7,064 nucleotides of DNA from Brevundimonas sp. (GCA_022712235.1 JALAGW010000065.1:1-7064), one strand, 5' to 3'; shown: positions 1 through 6,511, counted from the stretch's first letter. The notes: generated from the letters alone by a model not told the origin. Translations and numbers: made by a program.

Positions 1-1
1 G

Positions 2-799
2 CTGATCGGCCTGGCCCTGCTGTGGCTGGTCCTGATCGTGCTCGCCCCGCTGGGCGTCATCCTGACCGAGGCCCTGCGAAAAGGTGCAGGCGCCGCCTTC
101 GCCAGCCTGTCCCAGCCCGACGTCTGGGCCGCCGCTCGACTGACCCTGCTGACCACGGCCGTCGCCACCCCGCTGAACGCCGCCTTCGGCCTAGCCGCCG
201 CCTGGTGCGTCACCCGGTTCGACTTCATCGGCAAGACATTGCTGATGGCTCTGATCGACCTGCCCTTGTCGGTGTCGCCGGTCATTTCCGGTCTGGTGTG
301 GGTCCTGCTGTTCGGCGCCTCGGGCTGGTTCGCGCCCTGGCTGAACGCAGCCGGACTGCAGATCATGTTCACGCCCGTCGCCATCATTCTGGCCACTATC
401 CTGGTGACCTTGCCCTATGTGGCGCGCGAACTGATCCCGTTGATGCAGCAGCAAGGATCAGACGAGGAGCTGGCCGCCCTGACCCTGGGCGCGCGGCCCT
501 CCGCCATCCTCTTTTTCATCACCCTGCCCAATGTGTGCTGGGCCCTGCTGTATGGCGTCCTGCTGGCCAATGCCCGCGCCATGGGCGAGTTCGGGGCCGT
601 CTCGGTGGTGTCGGGCCATATTCGCGGCCTGACGAACACCCTGCCTCTGCACGTCGAGATTCTCTACAACGAGTACGACTTCGTCGGCGCCTTCGCGACC
701 GCCGCCCTGCTGGCGGTTCTGGCGCTCGTGACCCTGATCCTGAAGTCCTTCCTCGAGCACCGCCACGCCGACGACCTCGCCGCGAGGGGGCGGCGCTGA
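2..799 (+). CDS. cysW: Sulfate ABC transporter permease CysW (5' end outside window)
   Basis: Inner-membrane permease subunit of the sulfate/thiosulfate importer, which forms the translocation channel with CysT/CysU and is driven by CysA. The reading frame is open from base 2 and gives 265 visible residues. CysW proteins are usually about 280-290 residues, so only the start is missing. An ATG- or GTG-initiated call inside the window (for example GTG at 38) would be artificial, because hydrophobic coding sequence continues upstream of it. Several hydrophobic segments alternate with loops. The cytoplasmic EAA loop that docks on the ATPase is visible at about 460-530 (EELAALTLGARP followed by an I-x-LP ending). 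The stop lies one base before the cysA start, so the two are almost certainly co-transcribed. CysT is the main alternative, but being immediately upstream of cysA favours CysW. Confidence 0.9.
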   Translation: MIGLALLWLVLIVLAPLGVILTEALRKGAGAAFASLSQPDVWAAARLTLLTTAVATPLNAAFGLAAAWCVTRFDFIGKTLLMALIDLPLSVSPVISGLVWVLLFGASGWFAPWLNAAGLQIMFTPVAIILATILVTLPYVARELIPLMQQQGSDEELAALTLGARPSAILFFITLPNVCWALLYGVLLANARAMGEFGAVSVVSGHIRGLTNTLPLHVEILYNEYDFVGAFATAALLAVLALVTLILKSFLEHRHADDLAARGRR

Positions 800-800
800 C

Positions 801-1829
801 ATGACCCTCGACATCATCTCAATCACCCGCGCCTACGATGGCCTGCCTGCGTTGGACGACGTCCGCCTGACGGTCCGCGATGGCGAGTTTCTGGCCCTGC
901 TCGGCCCGTCCGGCTCGGGCAAGACCACCCTGTTGCGCATCATGGCCGGGCTGGATCGCCCCTCCGCCGGTCAGGTGCGCTTCAACGGCGAGGACTTCCT
1001 GGCCCTCAGCCCGCGCGAGCGCCGCGTCGGCATGGTGTTCCAGAGCTACGCCCTGTTCCGCCACATGACGGTGGCGGACAACATCGCCTTTGGGCTCAAG
1101 GTCCGCCCGCGTGGATTGCGCCCCGGTCGCGCCGAAATCGCCGACCGGGTTCAGGACCTGCTGCGCCTGATTCAGTTGGAAGGCTTCGGCGGCCGCTATC
1201 CCAGTCAGTTGTCCGGCGGTCAGCGCCAGCGCGTCGCCCTGGCCCGCGCCCTGGCCATCGAGCCGCGCCTGCTCCTGCTGGACGAGCCCTTCGGCGCCCT
1301 GGACGCCCGCGTCCGCCGCGACCTGCGGCGTTGGCTGCGTCAGGTCCATGAGCAGACCGGCGTCACGACCGTTCTCGTCACCCACGATCAGGAAGAGGCC
1401 CTGGAACTGGCCGACCGCGTCGCCATCCTGAAACAAGGGCGCATCGAGCAGATCGACACGCCGCAAGCCCTCTATGATCGCCCCGCCTCGGCCTTCGTCC
1501 ACGACTTCCTGGGCGAAGGCCTCCAGCTAGAAGCCACCGTAGCGCGCGGAGAGATCGTGTCGAACGACTGGAGCGCGCCCTCTGACGCCGCCGCCGGCGA
1601 CGCCTTCCTCTGCATCCGTCCTGAAGATCTGGAGGCTGGCGATACCGGCCTCGTCGGCGTGGTCATGTCCAGCTTGAGGCGCGGCGACCGCGCTCGCGTC
1701 GCCGTGTCCCTGCATGGCCGTCGCCTGGAACTGGAACGGCCCGTCGGCGATCCTCTGACGACCCTGGCGCCCGGCGCGTCGGTTCGCCTGAATCCCCGTC
1801 GTTTCCATGTCCTGGCGAAAAGCGCATGA
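801..1829 (+). CDS. cysA: Sulfate/thiosulfate import ATP-binding protein CysA
   Basis: ATPase that powers sulfate/thiosulfate uptake on the cytoplasmic face of the CysT-CysW channel. All ABC motifs are present: Walker A GPSGSGKTT (residues 35-43), Q-loop Gln81 (VFQSYALF), signature LSGGQ (137-141), Walker B LLLLDEP (157-163), D-loop GALD (165-168) and switch His195 (VTHDQEEAL). The roughly 100 C-terminal residues form a TOBE-like regulatory region, as in the CysA/MalK/PotA group. The 342-residue length is usual for CysA. The ATG start is one base after the cysW stop, and the TGA stop overlaps the next ATG (ATGA), indicating translational coupling on both sides. The ATPase domain alone could be another CysA-like importer subunit (molybdate or spermidine), but the neighbouring CysW-type permease makes sulfate the best substrate. 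No unusual or missing catalytic residue is seen. Confidence 0.93.
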   Translation: MTLDIISITRAYDGLPALDDVRLTVRDGEFLALLGPSGSGKTTLLRIMAGLDRPSAGQVRFNGEDFLALSPRERRVGMVFQSYALFRHMTVADNIAFGLKVRPRGLRPGRAEIADRVQDLLRLIQLEGFGGRYPSQLSGGQRQRVALARALAIEPRLLLLDEPFGALDARVRRDLRRWLRQVHEQTGVTTVLVTHDQEEALELADRVAILKQGRIEQIDTPQALYDRPASAFVHDFLGEGLQLEATVARGEIVSNDWSAPSDAAAGDAFLCIRPEDLEAGDTGLVGVVMSSLRRGDRARVAVSLHGRRLELERPVGDPLTTLAPGASVRLNPRRFHVLAKSA

Positions 1830-3241
1830 GCGGGTCGACGGTTGCGGTCATCGGCGCGGGGTTCAGCGGCCTGCTGACCACGCTGAATCTGCTGCGGATG
1901 TCGCCTGACATCTCGGTCCAGTTGATCGAACGCCGCGGCGTCTTCGGCCTCGGCCCCGCCTATGCCACCGGCAACCCCAAGCACCTGCTCAATGTCCGCC
2001 TGTCGAACATGAGCGCCTTTCCTGACCAGCCGCGCCATCTGGCCGACTGGATGGCCGAGCAGCCCGCCTGGTTCGCGCGCGACGAATTCATCACGCGCGG
2101 CGACTACGGCCGCTATCTGGCTCACCTGCTGGATCAGGCCCTTCGACCTGATCGAGACGGCGAGCGTCTTTCCCTCATCCGGGGCGATGTCAGTGCGATC
2201 CGCCTCCATGAAGGCGGCTGGAAGATCATGCTGGACGGCCGCAGTTCGACGACCGCCGACGCCGTGGTCCTGGCCCAGGGCAATCTCAGCCCCGCCGCGC
2301 CGTCCGGTCTCGACCCGGAGTTGGTCGGCTCGGGCCGTTACCTTAGTGATCCGTGGACGGCGCTGAACGCCTTGCCCGACGACGCCGACGACATCCTGTT
2401 GATCGGGGCCGGCCTGACCATGGTGGACGCCGCCATCGCCCTGCGTCGTCCCGGCCGACGTTTCACCGCCGTCTCGCGCCGCGGCCTGCTGCCGCGCAGC
2501 CACGGTTCGACGACCATGCCGCCGCGCCGGCGCACTTACATAGGCAGTCCGGCCCAGGTGTTCAGACAGGCTCGGCTTGCCGCCCGTGACGATGACTGGC
2601 GCATAGTCGTCGATGACATACGTCATTCCGCTCGCGACCTATGGTCTTCCTGGCCCCTGCCTCAGCGCAGCCGCTTCCTGCGCCACCTGCGCGCGCTGTG
2701 GGACAATCATCGCCACCGCCTGGCCCCTGGGGTCGCCCGCGAGGTCACCGCCATGCTGGCTTCAGAGGAACTGGAGATCACTGCGGCCCGCATCACCGCG
2801 CTCAGGCTCGACAAGAACAAGGTCGAGGCCGTGCTGAAACACCGGGGCGACCCGCAGCCTCGCCCCTGCCGTTTCGACGCGGTCATCAACTGCTCCGGTC
2901 CTACGGGCGACGTCGCACACAGCAGGGAGCCGCTTCTGGCCGACCTGCTCAAGGAAGGTCTGGCCGCTCCTGCCCCGCTCGGGCTGGGCCTCGCCGTTGA
3001 TCCCAAGGGACGGCTGATCGACGGTCGGATGCTGGTCCACAGCCGCCTCTTCGCCATCGGTCCCCTGACTCGAGGGCTGTTCTGGGAAGCAACCGCCGTG
3101 CCGGACCTGCGCGAACAGGCTGTGGCCCTGGCCCGCCAAGTCGTAGACGACATCCAGAAAGACGCAGCGTCATTCGGCGACCTTGCAGGCGTGCGCCTGC
3201 ATCACGGCAGTCCAGCCTACGACAGCCCCCTCACCGCATGA
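1826..3241 (+). CDS. FAD/NAD(P)-binding flavoprotein of the YdhS/COG4529 type
   Basis: Predicted cytoplasmic two-dinucleotide-binding flavoprotein of 471 residues whose substrate is not known. The N-terminus has a Rossmann FAD motif (VAVIGAGFSG, glycines 10/12/15) with acidic Glu35 at the end of the second strand, where FAD ribose is bound. A family-typical segment GPAYATGNPKHLLNVR (43-58) follows, then MSAFPDQP. A second nucleotide-binding motif, LLIGAGLTMVDAA, starts near residue 191 and has Met199 in place of the third glycine. Near 353-359, VINCSGP is the usual C-terminal FAD-contact strand of this fold. The start is the ATG inside the ATGA overlap with cysA, so it is translated from the same mRNA as the sulfate transporter. 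This context suggests a role in sulfur metabolism, for example a redox step on a sulfur compound, but that is inference from position only. No membrane segment is evident. Its stop is 6 bp from the stop of the convergent regulator gene. The family call is strong; the function is open. Confidence 0.85.
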   Translation: MSGSTVAVIGAGFSGLLTTLNLLRMSPDISVQLIERRGVFGLGPAYATGNPKHLLNVRLSNMSAFPDQPRHLADWMAEQPAWFARDEFITRGDYGRYLAHLLDQALRPDRDGERLSLIRGDVSAIRLHEGGWKIMLDGRSSTTADAVVLAQGNLSPAAPSGLDPELVGSGRYLSDPWTALNALPDDADDILLIGAGLTMVDAAIALRRPGRRFTAVSRRGLLPRSHGSTTMPPRRRTYIGSPAQVFRQARLAARDDDWRIVVDDIRHSARDLWSSWPLPQRSRFLRHLRALWDNHRHRLAPGVAREVTAMLASEELEITAARITALRLDKNKVEAVLKHRGDPQPRPCRFDAVINCSGPTGDVAHSREPLLADLLKEGLAAPAPLGLGLAVDPKGRLIDGRMLVHSRLFAIGPLTRGLFWEATAVPDLREQAVALARQVVDDIQKDAASFGDLAGVRLHHGSPAYDSPLTA

Positions 3242-3247
3242 GCCGGA

Positions 3248-3700
3248 TCAGCCGGCGTCGTCCAGCGCCGGAGCACGGCGGCCCGCCTGATCGAACAGGC
3301 CGGACAAATCAGCGCGCCGGCTAAGCAGGCTCTCCAGCGTATAGCCGTCGAGGACCTTCATGAAGGCGGCCAGGGCCTGATGCAGCGCGCCAGTCAGACC
3401 GCAGGCGGGCGCGATGATGCAACTGCCGCAGTCGACCAGATCAAACCCGTCTTCCGTATGCCGGACCACAGCGCCGATGTTGATTTCAGCCGGTGTTCTG
3501 GCCAGCCGCACCCCGCCGAACCTCCCGCGCACGCTGACCAGATAGCCGGCGTTCACAAGGTCGCTGACCACCTTCATCAGGTGGTTCTGGGAAATGTCGT
3601 AGGCTCCCGCGATTTCGGAGATCGAGCACAGACGCTCTGGCCGCGCCCCCAGATAGAGCAACACCCGCATCGCATAGTCAGTGTAGCGCGTCAGGCGCAT
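3248..3700 (-). CDS. nsrR: Rrf2-family iron-sulfur regulator, NsrR-like NO sensor
   Basis: Predicted NO-sensing repressor of 150 residues. It opens with the Rrf2 signature MRLTRYTDYAMRVLLYLG. The winged HTH recognition region (ISQNHLMKVVSDLVNAGYL, about 36-54, then RGRFGGVRLA) closely resembles NsrR. Three cysteines, Cys91, Cys94 and Cys100 (DCGSCIIAPAC), and Asp8 are candidate cluster ligands. NsrR proteins bind an Fe-S cluster that reacts with NO, which releases DNA. The cysteine spacing is C-x2-C-x5-C, two residues shorter between the first pair than the C-x4-C-x5-C of E. coli NsrR. The ATG has a GGAGAG ribosome-binding site (complement of 3705-3710). It diverges from hmp, the classic NsrR target, and NsrR-like operators lie between them. 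IscR (C-x5-C-x5-C) and CymR (no cluster cysteines; a cysteine-metabolism regulator) were considered because cys genes are adjacent, but the HTH, cysteine motif and hmp fit NsrR better. Confidence 0.87.
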   Translation of the reverse strand: MRLTRYTDYAMRVLLYLGARPERLCSISEIAGAYDISQNHLMKVVSDLVNAGYLVSVRGRFGGVRLARTPAEINIGAVVRHTEDGFDLVDCGSCIIAPACGLTGALHQALAAFMKVLDGYTLESLLSRRADLSGLFDQAGRRAPALDDAG

Positions 3701-3738
3701 CAGGCTCTCCGATCACGCGTCACCTCGTCGCACGGCAT

Positions 3739-3767
3739 TTTATATGCATTTCGTTTGCTTGTTTCAA
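3739..3767 (-). promoter_or_regulatory. Predicted sigma70-type promoter for the NsrR-like gene
   Basis: Read on the minus strand, a -35 hexamer TTGAAA (complement of 3762-3767) and a -10 hexamer TATAAA (complement of 3739-3744) are separated by exactly 17 bp. Transcription would start near 3732 and leave a leader of about 30 nt before the ATG at 3700. This is the best-matching promoter in the intergenic region. Operator copy 1 covers its spacer and most of its -10, which predicts negative autoregulation. Confidence 0.6.
3741..3763. promoter_or_regulatory. NsrR-like operator, copy 1 (imperfect)
   Basis: A 23-bp block with left half-site ATGCAT (3744-3749), a 5-bp spacer and right half-site TTGCTT (3755-3760), which matches ATGCAT at 4 of 6 positions. 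The half-site spacing equals that of the known gammaproteobacterial NsrR consensus (AAGATGCATTT-N-AAATGCATCTT). The block lies over the -10 and spacer of the regulator promoter and over the candidate -35 of the hmp promoter. It is the weaker of two related copies. Confidence 0.5.
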
Positions 3768-3782
3768 ATGCGCGCCTATAGA
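3755..3782 (+). promoter_or_regulatory. Candidate hmp promoter
   Basis: TTGCTT at 3755-3760 could be a -35 and TATAGA at 3777-3782 a -10, with a 16-bp spacer. Transcription would start near 3789, giving an hmp leader of about 145 nt. The -35 lies in operator copy 1 and the -10 overlaps the edge of operator copy 2, so a bound repressor would block it. The match to consensus is moderate (4 of 6 at the -10), and no better pair was seen closer to hmp. Confidence 0.35.
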
Positions 3783-3801
3783 TGCATTGTTGATGCATGT
3801 T
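3779..3801. promoter_or_regulatory. NsrR-like operator, copy 2 (two intact ATGCAT half-sites)
   Basis: Two perfect ATGCAT half-sites, at 3782-3787 and 3793-3798, are separated by 5 bp (TGTTG). This is exactly the spacing in the established NsrR consensus AAGATGCATTT-N-AAATGCATCTT. Outside the half-sites the flanks are TAG and GTT instead of AAG and CTT. The site sits at the predicted hmp start of transcription, a typical place for repression, and about 135 bp upstream of the hmp ATG. NsrR as the ligand is inferred from motif plus neighbouring genes. Confidence 0.6.
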
Positions 3802-3921
3802 TCAGGCAAGGCTGATGAACGACCCAACTCTTAGCGACGACCGTGTGACAAACGGCCGGCCCGGACGCCGAGCGCCCGACAGCTAAGCCTAGCCGCCTCC
3901 CCTCCCTTCACATCCCACTCT

Positions 3922-3925
3922 GGAG
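3922..3925 (+). promoter_or_regulatory. Ribosome-binding site of hmp
   Basis: GGAG lies 7 nt before the ATG at 3933. It supports that ATG as the start, and the protein begins exactly where flavohemoglobins normally begin (a short run before the A helix). Confidence 0.7.
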
Positions 3926-3932
3926 ACCTCTG

Positions 3933-5138
3933 ATGGCTGAAGCCCTCAGCGAGCGCACGATCGCGCTTGTCAAAGCCACTGTTCCCGCCCTCGAAGCCCA
4001 CGGCCTCGACATCGTCCACGAGATGTATTCGCGGATGTTCCAGAATCCCGACATTCGCGACCTGTTCAATCAGTCGCACCACGGCGACACCGGCTCGCAA
4101 CCGCGCGCCCTGACCGGCGCCATCCTGGCCTACGCCAACAACATCGATAACCTCGGCGCCCTGGCCGCCGCCGTCGAGCGCATCGCCCAGAAACACGTCG
4201 GGCTGCAGATCCTGCCCGAACATTATCCCCATGTCGGTGCCGCCCTGCTGGGGGCCATCGCCCACGTCCTGGGGGATGCAGCGACCGAAGAGATCATGAC
4301 CGCCTGGGGCGAAGCCTACTGGTTCCTGGCCAATATCCTGATCACCCGCGAAGCTACTCTCTATGAAAGCCTGGCGGCGGCCAAGGGCGGCTGGAACGGC
4401 TGGCGCGCCTTTGAAGTGGTCGAGGTGCGTCCCGAAAGCTCGGTCATCACCTCCTTCGTGCTGAAGCCCAAGGACGGCGGTCCGGTTCTGCGCCACCGCC
4501 CCGGTCAGTATTTGACCTTCTGGTTCGATGTGCCCGGCCATGCTCCGGTCAAACGCAATTACTCCATTTCCAGCGCGCCGAACGACGAGACCTATCGCAT
4601 CTCGGTGAAGCGCGAGGACAAGGGATTGGCCTCTGGCTGGCTGCACGACAACGCCCGCGTCGGCATGGTGTTGAAGGTCGGCGCACCGGCCGGCGACTTC
4701 TTCCTGCCCGAAGCGCCTCAACGGCCTGTCGTCCTGCTGTCCGGCGGCGTCGGCCTGACCCCCATGCTCTCCATGCTGGAAACCATCGTCACCGAGAATC
4801 TGGATGCCGAGGTTCACTATGTCCACGGCGCGCGCGACGCGGCCACCCACGCCATGGGCGAGCATGTTCGCGCCCTGACCGCCGCCCACCCCAAGGCCCG
4901 CAGCACGGTCTTCTATGAAACCGTCGCAGCGAACGACGCCGAGCGCCATGACCGACAGGGCGTGATTTCAGGCGCCTGGCTGGCCGAGCAGACGCCGATC
5001 CACGAGGCGGACTACTATCTGTGCGGTCCCCGCCCCTTCCTGCGCGCCCTGGTGTCGGACCTTGCCGCCGCCGGCGTGCCGGCGGATCGCATCCATTACG
5101 AGTTCTTCGGCCCCGCCGACGAAAATCTCGCCGCCTGA
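3933..5138 (+). CDS. hmp: Flavohemoglobin, nitric oxide dioxygenase Hmp
   Basis: Cytoplasmic enzyme that converts NO and O2 to nitrate using NAD(P)H, with electrons passing through FAD to heme b. The 401-residue length is normal for the family. The globin domain (about 1-145) has distal Tyr32 (B10) and Gln56 (E7), proximal His88 (QKHVGLQILPEHY), and Tyr98 and Glu140, which form the proximal-side charge relay. The FAD domain (about 155-260) has PGQY (190-193) and the flavin-binding RNYS (208-211). The NAD domain (about 265-401) has GGVGLTP (271-277), CGP (364-366) and the terminal YEFFGP, with Glu390 and Phe392 near the flavin. Every key residue of the E. coli enzyme has a counterpart, so it should be active. 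It diverges from the NsrR-like gene across two putative operators, so induction by NO through loss of repression is expected. A strong hairpin follows the stop. Confidence 0.96.
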   Translation: MAEALSERTIALVKATVPALEAHGLDIVHEMYSRMFQNPDIRDLFNQSHHGDTGSQPRALTGAILAYANNIDNLGALAAAVERIAQKHVGLQILPEHYPHVGAALLGAIAHVLGDAATEEIMTAWGEAYWFLANILITREATLYESLAAAKGGWNGWRAFEVVEVRPESSVITSFVLKPKDGGPVLRHRPGQYLTFWFDVPGHAPVKRNYSISSAPNDETYRISVKREDKGLASGWLHDNARVGMVLKVGAPAGDFFLPEAPQRPVVLLSGGVGLTPMLSMLETIVTENLDAEVHYVHGARDAATHAMGEHVRALTAAHPKARSTVFYETVAANDAERHDRQGVISGAWLAEQTPIHEADYYLCGPRPFLRALVSDLAAAGVPADRIHYEFFGPADENLAA

Positions 5139-5148
5139 CGCTGTGGCG

Positions 5149-5185
5149 GAGCCGCGCCTGACGCTTCGTCCGTCAGGCGCGGCTC
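5149..5185. terminator. Strong hairpin between convergent hmp and metalloprotease-like gene
   Basis: A perfect 15-bp stem (5149-5163 pairing with 5171-5185) with a 7-nt loop starts 10 bp after the hmp stop. Its last base is also the last base of the stop codon of the convergent gene, so the hairpin serves both strands by position. There is no run of T on either side, so classic intrinsic termination is not fully supported. It may instead act as an mRNA 3'-end stabiliser or a bidirectional weak terminator, which is common in GC-rich alphaproteobacteria. Confidence 0.65.
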
Positions 5186-5649
5186 TACAGGGTCTGCCGC
5201 GCCAACGGACAGACCCTGTCATAGAAGGCCTGCGTCGCGGGCGCCCGGCCGCCGCGCGACAGTATGAAGCGGTGTTCCACCACCATGGCCTGCTGCTCGA
5301 TGTTCAGTCCGTTCCAGTCACACAGGTCGTCCAGCGGGTAGGCGTAGGCGGCGGGATCGTCGCCCGCCCTTAGCTTGCCGAACAGCAGGTTCAGCCCGTT
5401 CTGCGCCTGCCAGACATGGACCAGTTCGTGGATGAAGACCGCCTGGGTCCGCAGCGGCGCGCGCGACAGGTCCGGCTCCAGCGTCTTCTTCGGCCAGACG
5501 ATCCAGTCGCGCCCGAACCAGCGCCCCGGCACGAAGGCCCGATCGAACGGCCAGGGTGAACCCAGAAAGCGTATGTCGTCCAGCCTCAGCGCCGCGCCGA
5601 AAACCTCGCGCGCCAGCGCCGCCTCACCGTCCGCCAGCGGCCGTATCAT
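5185..5649 (-). CDS. Small HExxH metalloprotease-like protein ('vgr-related' type)
   Basis: A 154-residue protein with a zinc-metallopeptidase core, His74-Glu-Leu-Val-His78 followed by VWQ (IHELVHVWQAQNG). This resembles small alphaproteobacterial proteins that, from memory, are annotated 'vgr-related' or DUF4157-like. A third metal ligand is not obvious; the glutamates of NIEQQAMVVEHRF are candidates. There is no signal peptide or transmembrane segment. I chose the ATG at 5649 (MIRPLADGEAAL), because this is how the family begins and because the 21 residues upstream in the same frame fall inside the preceding gene and look like out-of-frame sequence. No strong ribosome-binding site is seen. 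The 26-nt overlap with the end of the upstream carboxypeptidase gene suggests translational coupling. The name does not imply a type VI secretion role: no VgrG features are present. The substrate is unknown. Confidence 0.75.
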   Translation of the reverse strand: MIRPLADGEAALAREVFGAALRLDDIRFLGSPWPFDRAFVPGRWFGRDWIVWPKKTLEPDLSRAPLRTQAVFIHELVHVWQAQNGLNLLFGKLRAGDDPAAYAYPLDDLCDWNGLNIEQQAMVVEHRFILSRGGRAPATQAFYDRVCPLARQTL

Positions 5650-6511
5650 ATCCGGTCCATTCCCAATGCCACGGCTCGAACACATAGGGGGTGAAGCCGA
5701 AACGCGAAGCATTGGCCACCAGCCAGCGATAGGCCGGTCCCTGGGCCATATGGCGGCGGCTCAGCGGATCGGTTGAATCCACCCCCATGCCGACGACGTG
5801 GCCGACGTAAATGTCGATGGCCGTTCCGGTGCGGTGCGGCGAGCAGACGGCGCGACGCACCCCGTCGCAATTGCCCTGCGCGGCGCATCTCGCGGCGTCG
5901 GCCTCCGGGTCGCGAAAGCCCGAAAAGATCTGCATCAGCTCGGGGTCGGCGGCGATGGCGGGAACCTCGGCGCGGGCGGCGGCGGCCATGCGGCGATAGG
6001 CGTCCAGCACGTCGCGGCGCAGCAGCCGCGTCATGCGCTGGGCGTGTTCTTCGGCCGGATCGAGATAGCCCAGCATGTTGATCGGCGGCGGTTCGGGGCA
6101 TTCCCCCCTCACCCGCGCCATGACGAAGGGACGACGCTCCTGCCACAGACCGCGAAACACCTGAAAGGTCGCCTGATCGAACTGGCCCGTCGCGGTCAGG
6201 GCCCGGCGGGCTTGAAATGCGGCCAGGGCCTCAGCGAAGGCTGGCGAGGCCGGATCGCACGGCGTGCCGATCTCGCGCTGGATCAGGGGCGTATAGGTCT
6301 CCCAGCCCCACTCCGGCGAACCGAACGGCGACCATTCCAGGGTATAGAGCGAAATCCCGTTGGCCTGAGCCGCGCTGTCCCAGGCGCTGGTCGGGCGGTC
6401 GCAAATCTGGGCGCCGCCGTCGGCTGCGACGGCGTCTCGAGCCTGAACCGCTCCGGCGCCGCCGATGACGGCCGTGAAGACGGCGGCAAGGATCCCAAAT
6501 CGCACTGACAT
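5624..6511 (-). CDS. Exported M15/VanY-type D-alanyl-D-alanine carboxypeptidase
   Basis: Predicted periplasmic zinc peptidase that trims peptidoglycan stem peptides. With the ATG at 6511 the product has 295 residues and begins with a signal peptide: a short basic start, a hydrophobic stretch (about 5-22) and an AxA-like site VQA before Arg25. The region of about 72-120 (FAEALAAFQARRALTATGQF then DQATF) looks like a peptidoglycan-binding domain. The M15 catalytic domain follows, with SGFR at 197-200, zinc ligands His226 and Asp233 in SPHRTGTAIDIY, and catalytic Glu279 with zinc ligand His282 in EPWHWEW. Cysteines at 209, 215 and 223 could form disulfides in the periplasm. The frame extends upstream to a TTG at 6601, but that adds 30 residues before the signal peptide and is unlikely. 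A ribosome-binding site at 6511 is poor (GAGG, 12 nt away). D,D- versus L,D-specificity cannot be told. Confidence 0.85.
   Translation of the reverse strand: MSVRFGILAAVFTAVIGGAGAVQARDAVAADGGAQICDRPTSAWDSAAQANGISLYTLEWSPFGSPEWGWETYTPLIQREIGTPCDPASPAFAEALAAFQARRALTATGQFDQATFQVFRGLWQERRPFVMARVRGECPEPPPINMLGYLDPAEEHAQRMTRLLRRDVLDAYRRMAAAARAEVPAIAADPELMQIFSGFRDPEADAARCAAQGNCDGVRRAVCSPHRTGTAIDIYVGHVVGMGVDSTDPLSRRHMAQGPAYRWLVANASRFGFTPYVFEPWHWEWTGYDTAAGGR

Noticed and set aside
22..804. Plus-strand frame of 260 codons overlapping cysW
   Set aside because: An Arg/Pro-rich product with no membrane segments; the cysW frame carries the EAA loop and hydrophobic helices.
1472..2626. Minus-strand open frame of 384 codons across the cysA/flavoprotein junction
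   Set aside because: It spans two well-supported plus-strand genes and its composition is low in information, with no recognisable domain.
3184..3201. Inverted repeat TGCAGGC/GCCTGCA in the flavoprotein gene
   Set aside because: Inside coding sequence, no T run and not at a gene boundary; most likely a codon-driven coincidence.
3252..3271. 6-bp GC hairpin (loop 8) near the convergent ends of the flavoprotein and regulator genes as a terminator
   Set aside because: Short stem, no T run, and located within the end of the regulator's coding sequence; chance is likely at this GC content.
3248..3700. The Rrf2 regulator as a CymR-type cysteine-metabolism repressor of the neighbouring cys genes
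   Set aside because: CymR lacks cluster cysteines, whereas this protein has three plus Asp8. The operators found are at hmp, and the cys operon is convergent, with its promoter outside the window.
3831..4949. Long minus-strand open frame of 372 codons opposite hmp
   Set aside because: It is the antisense shadow of hmp, which has all flavohemoglobin residues. The antisense protein is rich in Gly, Asp and Gln without any domain, as is usual for GC-rich shadow frames.
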